A DNA stretch of 58,655 bases. Source: CAYVUV01 sp964455095 (lineage in GTDB: Bacteria > Desulfobacterota > Binatia > HRBIN30 > CADEER01). Of this stretch, positions 45,785 through 54,972 are shown in pieces (position 1 is the stretch's first letter; the number at the start of each line of letters is the position of its first letter). A program made the position numbers and the translations under genes. The stretch spans positions 1-58,655 of the forward strand of contig CAYVUV010000238.1 in the NCBI GenBank assembly GCA_964455095.1, in the 5' to 3' direction. The notes beneath the pieces are model-generated. The model had not been told where the DNA came from, searched no databases, and saw only the letters and a list, made by a program, of their open reading frames with translations.

Positions 45785-47215
45785 ATGCTCCATCACATAA
45801 TAGGGCGCTGGACCATGTCCGCCGGCGTCGTTGGCGTGTTCGCGATCGTCTCGGCGGCGGCATCGGCTGCGGTCTGTCCGGGGGACTGTAACCTCGACGA
45901 CCATGTCAGCGTCGACGAGCTCATCACCGGCGTCGACATGGCGCTGGGGATGCGGGCGATGGATGCGTGCGCGGCGGTCGATGCTGGGAACGATGGGCGG
46001 GTCGATATCGACGAGCTGGTCGAGGCGGTCTCCGGGGCGCTCAATGGGTGCCCGGCGCTGAAGACCGTTGATCCGGGGACCGGGCCGTGGGAGCTGGTGC
46101 CGCGGGAGCGCGTCGCGGAGGAGTGTGGACTCGATCCGGATCTGCTGGAGCAGGCCGATGCCACGATCAATCAACCATGGGCGATCATCCGCCACGGCAA
46201 GCTCTGCCACGAGTTCTATCCGACTGGCCAGGACGCGGTGACCGAGGTCTTCTCGACCACCACGACGCTCGGCGCCCTGGTCACCGGCATCGCGGCATAC
46301 GAGACCAAGAACCTGCCGAACACCGGTCGCAAGACCGGTCCGCTCTCCGATCTCGACCGGGTCGATCACTGGCTCGATTCGTTCACGTTCAATCCCGACG
46401 CGCACATCGCGCACGTGCTGGCGATGGTCGCGCACAATCCCGATCTGAGCCTGGGCCACAAGGAGCGCCAGTACGACGCCATCGGCACGGTGCAGATCAA
46501 TCGCCTGAGCGATGTCATCAACACTGTCATCGCGCAGGACCCGGAGCGGTTGGGCGGCGACCTCGAACAGTTCACGCGCCGATTTCTCTTCGAACCGCTG
46601 GCGATGAACGATTCGAAGTGGAGCAACAACGCACCCAACAAAGTCTTCGCCTACAGCTGGAATGCGCCGCTGCGCGAGATGGCGCGGGTCGGTTTGTTGA
46701 TGCTCAACGGGGGCGTCTGGAACGGGCGCCGTATCCTCGATGCCGAGTGGATCTACCAGATGACGCATCCGGCGTTCGAGGATGCGGATACCGGCTACGG
46801 GTACCTGACCTGGCTCAACGCGAGTTCGAACCACACGCTCGGCGGGATCATCGATCTCATGGGCCAGAAGTTCCAGGTGCCGCTCGATGCGTGCGCACCC
46901 GTCGCCGTCTACAACGAGCACCCGCACGGGCTCTCCGATTCGCCCGATTGCAACTACGAAGAGCCGTACTCATGCGAGCAGCAGTTCGATGTCGGCGTGT
47001 GGTACGCCGCCGGGCTCGGCGGTCAGCTGATCGTCGGCCATCGCGGCCTGGACATAGTGCTGGTGGCCAAATCGCTCGGCGGACTCGGCGGCTCGGCCGC
47101 GATCTGGAATCCCGTCCGCCCTGCCCTCGTCGCGCTCGATCCGATGTTCCAGGGCGATGATGAGGCGTTCTGCGCGGCGTACGCGGCGAATGGGTACGCG
47201 CCGGATCTTCGTTAG
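45785..47215 (+). CDS. secreted dockerin-like plus serine-hydrolase (beta-lactamase-fold) protein
   Basis: A 476-residue protein. The signal peptide ends at about residue 28. A dockerin-like pair follows at 31-90 (CPGDCNLDDHVSVDEL and DAGNDGRVDIDEL), then a class C beta-lactamase/DD-peptidase-like domain to the end. Where the family has Ser-x-x-Lys, the sequence is Ser157-Thr-Thr-Thr160 (FSTTTTLGAL), so the general-base lysine is absent. YSWNAP near residue 295 and GHRGLD near 418 stand for the second and third motifs. It may be inactive, or use another mechanism. A second ATG at 45815 is possible. The codon for Thr160 is one base from Lys. Confidence 0.8.
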   Translation: MLHHIIGRWTMSAGVVGVFAIVSAAASAAVCPGDCNLDDHVSVDELITGVDMALGMRAMDACAAVDAGNDGRVDIDELVEAVSGALNGCPALKTVDPGTGPWELVPRERVAEECGLDPDLLEQADATINQPWAIIRHGKLCHEFYPTGQDAVTEVFSTTTTLGALVTGIAAYETKNLPNTGRKTGPLSDLDRVDHWLDSFTFNPDAHIAHVLAMVAHNPDLSLGHKERQYDAIGTVQINRLSDVINTVIAQDPERLGGDLEQFTRRFLFEPLAMNDSKWSNNAPNKVFAYSWNAPLREMARVGLLMLNGGVWNGRRILDAEWIYQMTHPAFEDADTGYGYLTWLNASSNHTLGGIIDLMGQKFQVPLDACAPVAVYNEHPHGLSDSPDCNYEEPYSCEQQFDVGVWYAAGLGGQLIVGHRGLDIVLVAKSLGGLGGSAAIWNPVRPALVALDPMFQGDDEAFCAAYAANGYAPDLR

Positions 47216-47217
47216 TA

Positions 47218-47299
47218 CCTCAGCCTCAGCCTTTGCCTCGGCCTCAGCCCGTTCGTCTCCGAAGAGAGGCTGAGGCTCGGGCACAGGCTGAGGCTGAGG
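47218..47299. repeat. 82-bp inverted repeat between convergent genes
   Basis: Two 32-nt arms (47218-47249 and 47268-47299) are complementary at 28 of 32 positions, built from CCTCAGCC/GGCTGAGG units, around an 18-nt loop. It starts 2 nt after one stop codon and ends 12 nt before the stop of the convergent gene. It can form a very stable hairpin in either transcript. Confidence 0.8.
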
Positions 47300-47311
47300 A
47301 AGACCTGGCAG

Positions 47312-48832
47312 TCAGAACGAGATTGTCGTCTCGAGGTAGCCGTAGTCGGCGTCGTTGCCCTCGAAGGCGGCGCTGACGACGCCCTGGCCGAAGGCGTGGC
47401 CGTAGTAGCCGTAGATCTCGAGGTGGCGGTTGAGCGTGTAGGTGATACCGAGGTCGAGCAGGTAGGCGAGCTCGTTCGGTCGGCCGCTCGGGGCGCCGCT
47501 GCTGGGGATGCCGCTGAAGCCGAAGAAGCTGTCGCTGGCGGCGCCACCGCCGGCGTACCACAGGTCGGCGCTCTCGGTGACGCGCAACCAGTGGACGCTC
47601 GGTTGCACGGTCAACCCGTCGAGCGGCTTCAGAATGCCCTGCAGGAACAGCTCCTGGCTGTTCATCATGTTGAAGAACGGCAACGCGGCGTAGATGCGCG
47701 CCGTCGGCAGGATCTGGAAGAACGTGCCGTGATCGCCGTCGGTGGGGTTGTCGTCGCCAGACGAGCGGAAGAACCCCAGCCGCAGCCACGGCTTCCACGC
47801 CACCTTCGGCAGCTGATAGCCGGTCTCCAAAGCATACGCCCACGATTCCTGATCGAGCGATTCCCAATTGCCGACCTGCCCGGCGCTCCACAGCAGCAGG
47901 TCGAGCCGCCCCGGACCGACGTCGATCGCGTGCGTGAGGTTCAGCCCGACCGTCATGATCGAGATGGTGCCGTCGTCGCACGAGCGAAAGGCGTCACCGG
48001 CGCCCGGCGCGGCGCAGCCCGCGGCCGGCGTCAGCGGCCGGTTGTCGGGTACCACCAGGTCGCGGCGGTCGCGGTAGTAGATGCCGAAGAACTGCCCGCT
48101 CATCGGGCCGGTGGAGAGGTCCTCGAGCAGGGTTGCGGTGAGCGATACCAGATCGATGTCGTCGATGTGCAAGTTGGCGTTGACGTTGAACCCACCCTGC
48201 GTCGGATGGCTGGCCATGGCGGTGAAATTGAAGCGCTCGTTGTCGTACATGCCCTGTAAGCCGTCGAAGCTGCGCCCGACGTTGGTGTAGTCGAAGTTGC
48301 CGATCAGGCGCTGGGAGATCCGTTCGCGCTGCAGCCACAGCAGGGTCGCGTCCGCCGGCGGCTTCTCCATGCCGTGGTTGTAACCGATGCGGCCGCCGCG
48401 CACCGAAACGCCGCGCAAGCCGAAGTCGTGGATGGTGGCGTAGGCGCGGTGCAGGAATACCTCGCCCTGATCGCGCGTCCGCGTGGTAGCGAAGTAGGTC
48501 GCACCGGGTCCGAGCGGGCCGACGAGCGGTGCGATGGAGTCCGAGCCGGGCAGATTGACCAGACGCGTGTCCTGCCCTTCGACAAAGAACTCGACCATCG
48601 GTAGCGTCAGCGCGGCGCCCGCCCGCAGCCGATTGGCGAAGAAGGAATAGCCGTTGTTCGAACGCGGGCCGGCCGGATCGAACCACGAGACGAACTCGCC
48701 GCGCATGCGGTCCGACGCCGAGAGCGTCAGCCGCCCGTCGAAGAAGCTGAGCGGATTGTCCGCGCCTGCGGCAGGGCCGTTCCACAGCAGCGCCCCAGCC
48801 AACCCCACTGCGATCATCCACCGTCGCGCCAT
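47312..48832 (-). CDS. outer-membrane beta-barrel, alginate export family
   Basis: A 506-residue protein with a signal peptide (residues 1-25, ending PAAGA) and an amphipathic beta-strand pattern throughout, closing with YGYLETTISF, a C-terminal Phe typical of outer-membrane barrels. Segments RMRGEFVSWFDP, RLRAGAALTL, FFVEGQDTRLV and RIGYNHGMEKPP match the alginate-export (AlgE-like, PF13372) porin family. The solute is unknown; alginate is not implied. The ATG at 48832 follows GGGGGAGG. It is a single gene, divergent from argH. Confidence 0.82.
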   Translation of the reverse strand: MARRWMIAVGLAGALLWNGPAAGADNPLSFFDGRLTLSASDRMRGEFVSWFDPAGPRSNNGYSFFANRLRAGAALTLPMVEFFVEGQDTRLVNLPGSDSIAPLVGPLGPGATYFATTRTRDQGEVFLHRAYATIHDFGLRGVSVRGGRIGYNHGMEKPPADATLLWLQRERISQRLIGNFDYTNVGRSFDGLQGMYDNERFNFTAMASHPTQGGFNVNANLHIDDIDLVSLTATLLEDLSTGPMSGQFFGIYYRDRRDLVVPDNRPLTPAAGCAAPGAGDAFRSCDDGTISIMTVGLNLTHAIDVGPGRLDLLLWSAGQVGNWESLDQESWAYALETGYQLPKVAWKPWLRLGFFRSSGDDNPTDGDHGTFFQILPTARIYAALPFFNMMNSQELFLQGILKPLDGLTVQPSVHWLRVTESADLWYAGGGAASDSFFGFSGIPSSGAPSGRPNELAYLLDLGITYTLNRHLEIYGYYGHAFGQGVVSAAFEGNDADYGYLETTISF

Positions 48833-49026
48833 ACGGCACCTCCCCCGCTGCATGTACTGATCGAAGCGCGCGCGGGCAAGCCGCTGAACGCGCCGCCCAC
48901 GCGTCGGAATTCCTCACCACGCAGGACACAGAGCCAGAAAGAGAGAGCCGTGGCGATGACATTTGTCTCAACCCGAGATGCCAAAAGGCACAAACTGGAG
49001 GACTCGGTATCAAACCGGCGACCGGG

Positions 49027-49055
49027 TTCACCTGCTGGGTGCTTTTCGCTATGGT
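49027..49055 (+). promoter_or_regulatory. candidate promoter of argH
   Basis: TTCACC, a 17-nt spacer, then TATGGT, each 4/6 of consensus, with the argH ATG 9 nt beyond the -10 box. It would give a nearly leaderless mRNA. No Shine-Dalgarno precedes the ATG. Confidence 0.4.
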
Positions 49056-49064
49056 GCCGCGACT

Positions 49065-50441
49065 ATGCCGCGGAAGAAGGCTGGGCCGAAAGCCTGGGCG
49101 GGGCGCATGGGCGAGGCGACGCATCCACTCGTCGAGGCGTTCACCACGTCCTTTCCCATCGATCGCCGGATGTACAGTCAGGACATCGCCGGCAGCATCG
49201 CGCACTGCCGCATGCTGGCCAGGCAGCGCATCATTCCGAAGGCCGACGCCGAGCGCATCGTCGCCGGGCTGGAGGCGATTGGGCGCGAGTTCGCCCGCGG
49301 CCGCTTCGCCGCCACCGCGGCCGACGAGGACGTGCACATGGCGATCGAGCGCCGGCTGATCGAGCGCATCGGCGCGGTTGGCGGCAAGTTGCACACCGCG
49401 CGCAGCCGCAACGATCAGGTGGCGCTCGATCTGCGCCTGTTTGTGCGCGAGACGATCGACGCCACGCTGCGCCAACTGCAGGCCCTGCAGAGCGCCCTGG
49501 CGATCGTGGCGCGCCGCCACGCCGACGCGATCATGCCGGGCTTCACGCATCTGCAGCCGGCGCAGCCGGTGCTGTTCGCGCACCATCTGCTAGCCTACGT
49601 CGAGATGCTGCGGCGCGACGCGGCGCGCTTTGCCGACTGCCGCGGGCGCACCAACGTGCTGCCGCTCGGTTCCGGCGCGCTCGCCGGCACCACGTTTCCG
49701 ATCGACCGCGCCTTCGTCGCCAAGCAGCTCGGCTTTGCCGCGGTCAGCCAGAACAGCCTCGATGCCGTCAGCGACCGCGACTTCATCGCCGAGTACCTCG
49801 CCGCCGCGGCGATCCTCGGCTCGCACCTCAGCCGCCTGGCGGAGGAGATCGTGCTCTGGTCGACGCAGCAGTTCGCCTTCATCGACCTGCCCGACGCCTT
49901 CGCCACCGGCAGCTCGATGATGCCGCAGAAGAAGAACCCCGACGTCGCCGAGCTGGTGCGCGGCAAGACCGGGCGCCTCTACGGCAACCTCATGGCCCTG
50001 TTGACGACGCTCAAGGGCCTGCCGTTGGCCTACAACCGCGACTTGCAGGAGGACAAGGGCCCGCTGTTCGACACCGCCGAGACCGTCGGCGCGATGCTCG
50101 GCGTGTTGACGGCGATGCTGCCGCGCCTGCGCGTCGACACGGTGCGCATGCGCAGCGCGGCCTCGGCCGGGTACACGCTCGCCACCGAGCTGGCCGACTA
50201 CCTGGCCACCAAGGGCCTCCCGTTTCGCGACGCGCACGCCGTCGTCGGCGCCATCGTGCGGGCTGCGATCGAGGCCGGGCGCCTGCTGGAGGATTTCAGC
50301 GTCGCGGAGCTGCGCGCGTTCTCGCCGCTGTTCGGCCGCGACGTACGCCGCTGGCTGACGCTCGAGGCCGCCGTCGGCCGCCGTCGCGCGCCGGGTGGCA
50401 CGTCACCGGCCAACGTGCGGCGACGTCTGCGCGGCGTGTGA
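49065..50441 (+). CDS. argH: argininosuccinate lyase
   Basis: A 458-residue fumarase-superfamily lyase for the last step of arginine synthesis. It has DEDVHMAIERRL, KLHTARSRNDQVALDLRL, the conserved GFTHLQPAQPV and the signature loop GSSMMPQKKNPDVAEL with the catalytic serine. The start MPRKKAG at 49065 fits homologues better than longer in-frame readings. It is separated from argBDFG and heads a run with a lipoprotein, dapF, dapA and dapB. Its stop overlaps the lipoprotein GTG. Confidence 0.96.
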   Translation: MPRKKAGPKAWAGRMGEATHPLVEAFTTSFPIDRRMYSQDIAGSIAHCRMLARQRIIPKADAERIVAGLEAIGREFARGRFAATAADEDVHMAIERRLIERIGAVGGKLHTARSRNDQVALDLRLFVRETIDATLRQLQALQSALAIVARRHADAIMPGFTHLQPAQPVLFAHHLLAYVEMLRRDAARFADCRGRTNVLPLGSGALAGTTFPIDRAFVAKQLGFAAVSQNSLDAVSDRDFIAEYLAAAAILGSHLSRLAEEIVLWSTQQFAFIDLPDAFATGSSMMPQKKNPDVAELVRGKTGRLYGNLMALLTTLKGLPLAYNRDLQEDKGPLFDTAETVGAMLGVLTAMLPRLRVDTVRMRSAASAGYTLATELADYLATKGLPFRDAHAVVGAIVRAAIEAGRLLEDFSVAELRAFSPLFGRDVRRWLTLEAAVGRRRAPGGTSPANVRRRLRGV

Positions 50442-50938
50442 GGTCTCTGCGAGCGATGGTCGCCCCGCGAAGCCTTGGCAGTCTGTCGCTGGTCCTTGGC
50501 GTTCTGTGCCTGGCGAACTGCGGTCGCAAGACCGACGTCAAGCCGCCGGAGCTCGTCGCTCCTGAAGTCTTGACCCGAGTCAGCGCGAGCAATACCAGCG
50601 AGGCGATTCGCGTCACGTGGGAGCGGCCGGACCGCTACGTCGACGGCGCGCGCATGCGCGACCTCGCCGGTTTTCGCGTCGAGCGCGGCCAGGGCGACCA
50701 GGGCGAATTCGCGCTCATCAACACCCTGCCGGTCACCGATCGCGACCGCTTTCAGCAGATCAAGCGCTTCCGCTATCTCGACGAAGACGTCGCCGTCGGC
50801 CTGCGCTACCGCTATCGCGTCCGTTCCTTCACGGTCGCCGGCCATGTCAGCGATCCCTCCAACGTCGTCGAGATCGAGCGCGCCATCCCGCCGACGCCGA
50901 CGGTGGGACCTTCGCCGACGCCGGCTGTCGAGCCGTGA
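50438..50938 (+). CDS. lipoprotein with fibronectin-III-like domain, in LptM position
   Basis: A 166-residue protein. The lipobox is CLANC (Cys at about 29), followed by GRKTDVKPPELV, reminiscent of the short CGxKGPLxxP tail of LptM/YifL-type lipoproteins, which also precede dapF. It then has an FnIII-like module (AIRVTWERPDRY...LAGFRVERGQ...YRYRVRSFTVAGHVSDPSN) and a Pro/Thr tail. The GTG at 50438 overlaps the argH stop (GTGA); an ATG at 50456 is the alternative. Function is unknown. Confidence 0.75.
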   Translation: MRSLRAMVAPRSLGSLSLVLGVLCLANCGRKTDVKPPELVAPEVLTRVSASNTSEAIRVTWERPDRYVDGARMRDLAGFRVERGQGDQGEFALINTLPVTDRDRFQQIKRFRYLDEDVAVGLRYRYRVRSFTVAGHVSDPSNVVEIERAIPPTPTVGPSPTPAVEP

Positions 50939-51027
50939 GGGAGCGGCCTTCAGCAGTCGCACACGAACGTGGCGCCGGGATACTTTCGATTTTTCACCTC
51001 GCGTGCTAGGCGAGAACGACTTCGGCG

Positions 51028-51873
51028 ATGACGACCATTCCCTTCACCAAGATGCACGGCATCGGCAACGACTACGTCTACGTCGATTGCTTCGCGCACC
51101 CGGTTGCCGACCCGGCGGGCCTGGCACGGCTGGTGAGTCCACGGCGCACGGCCGTCGGCGCCGACGGCGTGATCCTGATCTGCCCTTCGACCACCGCCGA
51201 CGTGCGCATGGAAATGTACAACGCCGACGGCAGCCGCGGCGAGATGTGCGGCAACGGCATCCGCTGCGTCGCCAAGTATGCCTGGGATCACGGGCTGAGT
51301 CGCGCCAACCCGATGCGCGTCGAGACCGATGCCGGTACCAAGCTGCTCGACTTGCGCCTGCGCGGCGGGCAGGTCGATGAGGTGACCGTCGACATGGGTA
51401 CACCGATCCTCGACGGGCCGCGCATTCCGGTCGCGGCCGAGGGACGTGTCGTCGACGCGCCGCTGCAGATCGCGGGCACCACGTACCAGATCACCTGCGT
51501 CTCGATGGGCAACCCGCACTGCGTCGTGTTCGTCCCCGACGTCGACGGTCTCGACCTCGAGCGCATCGGCCCGACTTTCGAACACCACGCGTTCTTTCCC
51601 AAGCGCGTCAACACCGAGTTCATTCGCATCGACGGCCCCAACGCCCTCACCATGCGCGTCTGGGAACGCGGCTCGGGCGAGACGGCTGCCTGTGGAACAG
51701 GCGCCTGTGCCGCACTCGTCGCGGCGGCGCTGACCGGGCGCGCCGAGCGCACCGCCACCGTGCATCTGCGCGGCGGCGATCTGCGCATCGAGTGGCGCGC
51801 CGGCGACGACCATGTCCTGATGACCGGCTCGGCCACCGAGGTCTTCAGCGGAACCATCGAGGTACCCTCGTGA
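51028..51873 (+). CDS. dapF: diaminopimelate epimerase
   Basis: A 281-residue enzyme that converts LL- to meso-diaminopimelate. The two catalytic cysteines are in GEMCGNGIRC and ETAACGTGACAAL. The N-terminus FTKMHGIGNDYVYVD is canonical. It overlaps dapA by 4 nt (GTGA). meso-DAP feeds lysine and peptidoglycan synthesis. Confidence 0.97.
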   Translation: MTTIPFTKMHGIGNDYVYVDCFAHPVADPAGLARLVSPRRTAVGADGVILICPSTTADVRMEMYNADGSRGEMCGNGIRCVAKYAWDHGLSRANPMRVETDAGTKLLDLRLRGGQVDEVTVDMGTPILDGPRIPVAAEGRVVDAPLQIAGTTYQITCVSMGNPHCVVFVPDVDGLDLERIGPTFEHHAFFPKRVNTEFIRIDGPNALTMRVWERGSGETAACGTGACAALVAAALTGRAERTATVHLRGGDLRIEWRAGDDHVLMTGSATEVFSGTIEVPS

Positions 51874-52754
51874 CCAAGCATTTCAGCGGCTCGATGACGG
51901 CCTTGATCACGCCATTTTGCGACGACCGCGTCGACCGCGAGGCGCTGGAGAAGATCGTCGAGCACCAGATCGCCAACGGCACCTCCGCCCTGGTGCCGTG
52001 CGGCAGCACGGGCGAGTCGGCGACGCTCAGCCACGCCGAGCACGCCGAGGTGGTGCGCCTGGTGGTCGGGTTTGCGCGCGGACGCGTGCCGGTAATCGCC
52101 GGCACGGGATCCAACGCCACCGCCGAGGCGATCAGCCTCACCAAGGCCGCCAAGGAAGCCGGCGCTGCCGCGGCCCTGCTGATCTCGCCCTACTACAACA
52201 AGCCAACGCAGGACGGCATCTATCAGCACTACAAGGCCATCGCGCAAGCGACCGGCTTTCCGCTCATCGTCTACAACATTCCCGGGCGCACCGGCTCCAA
52301 GATCGAAGCGACCACCATCGCGCGCCTGGCCGAGCTCGACGAGATCATCGGCCTCAAGGAGGCAACCGGATCGCTCGACGAGGTGCAGGAAGTCATCCGC
52401 CGCTGCGGCGACGCCATCGAGGTCTACTCCGGCGACGATGCGCTGACACTGCCGATCATCGCGGTCGGCGGCACGGGCGTCATATCGGTGATCTCGAACC
52501 TGCTGCCGAAGGAGAGCGCGGCGGCCGCGAGCGCGGCCCTCGCCGGCTCCTGGCCCGAGGCGCGGCGCCTGCACTATGCGATGCTGCCGCTGATGCGCGC
52601 CATCTTCCTCGAGACCAACCCGATACCGGTGAAAGCGGCGATGAGCATGCTCGGCTTCTGCCGCGACGAGCTGCGCCTGCCGCTGCTGCCGATGACCGAC
52701 GGCCCGCGCCAGGCCCTGCGCCAGGCGCTCAGCGAAGCCGGTCTGTTGAAGTAA
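51870..52754 (+). CDS. dapA: 4-hydroxy-tetrahydrodipicolinate synthase
   Basis: A 294-residue class I aldolase-like enzyme condensing pyruvate and aspartate semialdehyde. It has CGSTGESATLSHAEH, the Tyr of PYYNKPTQDGIYQHY, YNIPGRTG, and the Schiff-base Lys in IIGLKEATGS. The GTG start overlaps the dapF stop. A 95-nt gap with two hairpins separates it from dapB. Confidence 0.97.
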   Translation: MTKHFSGSMTALITPFCDDRVDREALEKIVEHQIANGTSALVPCGSTGESATLSHAEHAEVVRLVVGFARGRVPVIAGTGSNATAEAISLTKAAKEAGAAAALLISPYYNKPTQDGIYQHYKAIAQATGFPLIVYNIPGRTGSKIEATTIARLAELDEIIGLKEATGSLDEVQEVIRRCGDAIEVYSGDDALTLPIIAVGGTGVISVISNLLPKESAAAASAALAGSWPEARRLHYAMLPLMRAIFLETNPIPVKAAMSMLGFCRDELRLPLLPMTDGPRQALRQALSEAGLLK

Positions 52755-52758
52755 CCAA

Positions 52759-52800
52759 GGTCGGACCTCCGACCGGCTCCCCCTCGACGGAGGGGGATTG
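52759..52800. repeat. paired hairpin repeat between dapA and dapB
   Basis: Two adjacent palindromes: GGTCGGACCTCCGACC (52759-52774) and CCCCCTC-gacg-GAGGGGG (52779-52796). Read on the minus strand it aligns with the hairpin at 108-145 (GGAGGGGGA, CCGG, GGAGGTC in the same order), so both belong to one dispersed repeat family. Confidence 0.6.
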
Positions 52801-52849
52801 GCTCGCGCGAAGGCGCGCAGGCCGCGAAGACAACTCCTGAGGAGAACGC

Positions 52850-53653
52850 ATGACCGTTCCGATGATCGTCTGCGGTGCCGCCGGGCGGATGGGGCGGGCG
52901 TTGGTCGCGCTGATCGCGCAGAATCCCGAGACCCATCTGCACGCCGCCATCGAGGCGCCGGGTCAGGCGGCACTTGGTCAGGATGCGGGTACCGTCGCCG
53001 GCGTGGGCAATCTCAACGTGCGCATCAGCGACGATTTCGCCGCCGTCGCGACGCCGGAGAGCGTCACGCTCGACTTCACGGCACCGGCGGCTGCCATCGC
53101 CCACCTCAGGTTGGCTGTCGAGCGCCGCGCCGGCATCGTCATCGGCACGACCGGCTATGACGCCGCGGAGCAACGTGAGCTCGACGAGCTGGCGGGGCGC
53201 ACCCGCACGGTGATTGCCGCAAACATGAGCATCGGCGTCAACGTCTTGCTCAAGCTCGTCGCGCAAGCTGCCGCCGCGCTCGGCGATGACTTCGATCCCG
53301 AGATCGTCGAGCTCCACCACCGGCTCAAGGTCGATTCGCCGAGCGGTACGGCTCTGGCGCTCGGCCGCTCCGTCGCGGGCGCGCTCGGACGCGATCTCGC
53401 CACCGACGCCCGCTTCGGCCGCGACGGCATCGTCGGCAAGCGCACGCAGAAGGAGATCGGCATCCTGGCCCTGCGCGGCGGCGACGCCGTCGGCGATCAC
53501 ACGGTCATCTTTGCCGGCATGGGCGAGCGCCTCGAGCTCACGCACCGCGCCCAGAGCCGCGACTGCCTGGCCCGCGGCGCCGTGCGCGCCGGCATCTGGC
53601 TCGCCGGTCGCCCGGTCGGCCGTTACAGCATGGCCGACGTGCTGGGACTCTGA
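52850..53653 (+). CDS. dapB: 4-hydroxy-tetrahydrodipicolinate reductase
   Basis: A 267-residue NAD(P)H-dependent reductase. It has the Rossmann loop CGAAGRMGRALV, LDFTAPAAAIAHL, VIGTTGYD, and the catalytic ELHHRLKVDSPSGTAL segment with the His-His pair. A GAGGAG ribosome-binding site precedes the ATG. It is convergent with dapL, with 6 nt between the stops. Confidence 0.96.
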   Translation: MTVPMIVCGAAGRMGRALVALIAQNPETHLHAAIEAPGQAALGQDAGTVAGVGNLNVRISDDFAAVATPESVTLDFTAPAAAIAHLRLAVERRAGIVIGTTGYDAAEQRELDELAGRTRTVIAANMSIGVNVLLKLVAQAAAALGDDFDPEIVELHHRLKVDSPSGTALALGRSVAGALGRDLATDARFGRDGIVGKRTQKEIGILALRGGDAVGDHTVIFAGMGERLELTHRAQSRDCLARGAVRAGIWLAGRPVGRYSMADVLGL

Positions 53654-53659
53654 GCCGGC

Positions 53660-54826
53660 CTAGCTCAGCGCCTGGCGGATGCGCTCCATTGCTTCTTCGA
53701 GGCGCGCGTCGCCGATCGTCAGCGAGAAGCGGACGAAACCTTCGCCGTTCGCGCCGTAGCCAGGGCCCGGCGCGACCACGACGTGGGCCTTCTCGAAGAG
53801 CGTGTTGGTGAACTCGATGCTGGTCATGCCCTTCGGCACCGGCACCCACAGGTAGAACGTTCCCTTCACCGGCGTGTAGTCGATGCCGATCTGGCGCAGC
53901 GTCGCCAGCACCAGCGCGCGGCGGCGGCCGTAGACGTGCAGCATGTGGGCGATGGAATCCTCGCAGCGCGTCAGCGCCGCGATGCCGGCGTATTGGATGG
54001 CGTTGAAGATGCCGGAGTCGGTGTTCTCCTTTACCTTCGACATCGCCGCGATCAAGTCGCGGTTGCCGAGCGCCATGCCGATGCGCCAGCCGGTCATGTT
54101 GAACGGCTTGGAGAGCGAGTTCAGCTCGACGCCGACGTCCTTCGCCCCCGGCGCGGACAGAAAGCTCAGCGGCTTCTCGCCGTCGAAGACCATCTCGCTG
54201 TACGGGTTGTCGTAACAGATGGCGATGTCGTTGGTGCGCGCGAACTCCACCAGTTCGCCCAGAAAAGCCGGAGTCGCCGTCGCGCCGGTCGGGTTGTTCG
54301 GATAGTTGAGGAACATCGCCGTCGCCTTGCGCGCCAGCTCCGACGGGATATCGCGCAGCACGGGCAGGTAGCCGTTCTCGGGCAGGATGGGGACGCTGAC
54401 CGGCTCCGCCTCGGCGAGCAGGATGCTGGCCCGATACGCCGGGTAGCCGGGGTCCGTCATCAGCACCGTTTCGCCGGGGTTGACGCGCCCGAGGACGAAG
54501 TGATGGCAACCTTCCTTCGAACCGATGAGGGCCAGCACCTCGGACTCCGGGTCGACCTGCACGCCATAGCGGCGCGCGTACCAATGGGCGACGGTCTCGC
54601 GAAAGGCGAGCATGCCCTTCTCTTCGTCGGTCGGGTAACGGTGGTTGGCCGGATCGTGGGCGGTGCGCGCCAGCTCCTCGATGACCTCCGCCGGGGTGGG
54701 TTCGACCGGATCGCCAATGGCCAGGCTGATCACATCGATCCCCTCGGAACGCGCCTTGGCGATCTTCTTGCGCAGTTCCATGAACAGGTAGGGAGGGATC
54801 TTCTCCAGCCGCTTCGCGCCTTTCAT
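53660..54826 (-). CDS. dapL: LL-diaminopimelate aminotransferase
   Basis: A 388-residue class I/II PLP aminotransferase. It has ISLAIGDPVEPTP, NYPNNPTGATAT, CYDNPYSEM, the PLP lysine in NSLSKPFNMTGWRIGMALG and the C-terminal arginine FVRFSLTIGD. Similarity to DapL and the position facing dapFAB support direct conversion of tetrahydrodipicolinate to LL-DAP, bypassing DapD, DapC and DapE. The ATG at 54826 has GAGAGG 6 nt upstream, better than the ATG at 54832. General aspartate-type aminotransferase activity cannot be excluded. Confidence 0.88.
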   Translation of the reverse strand: MKGAKRLEKIPPYLFMELRKKIAKARSEGIDVISLAIGDPVEPTPAEVIEELARTAHDPANHRYPTDEEKGMLAFRETVAHWYARRYGVQVDPESEVLALIGSKEGCHHFVLGRVNPGETVLMTDPGYPAYRASILLAEAEPVSVPILPENGYLPVLRDIPSELARKATAMFLNYPNNPTGATATPAFLGELVEFARTNDIAICYDNPYSEMVFDGEKPLSFLSAPGAKDVGVELNSLSKPFNMTGWRIGMALGNRDLIAAMSKVKENTDSGIFNAIQYAGIAALTRCEDSIAHMLHVYGRRRALVLATLRQIGIDYTPVKGTFYLWVPVPKGMTSIEFTNTLFEKAHVVVAPGPGYGANGEGFVRFSLTIGDARLEEAMERIRQALS

Positions 54827-54943
54827 GCTCATCCTCTCATCTGCCTTTGCTCTTCCCGGAAGCCGAACGACGGCATCGAGTATCACCCGAGGCGAAGGGC
54901 CTCAAGACCCGCCACCGGCTGGCAGGTCCCATCGCAGCCACAT

Positions 54944-54972
54944 TTGCAACGGCATCGCGACGATGTTATGAA
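54944..54972 (+). promoter_or_regulatory. candidate promoter of folK
   Basis: TTGCAA, a 17-nt spacer, then TATGAA (4/6 each), about 140 nt before the folK start, in the 290-nt gap after dapL. Nothing else in this gap is recognisable. Confidence 0.35.
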
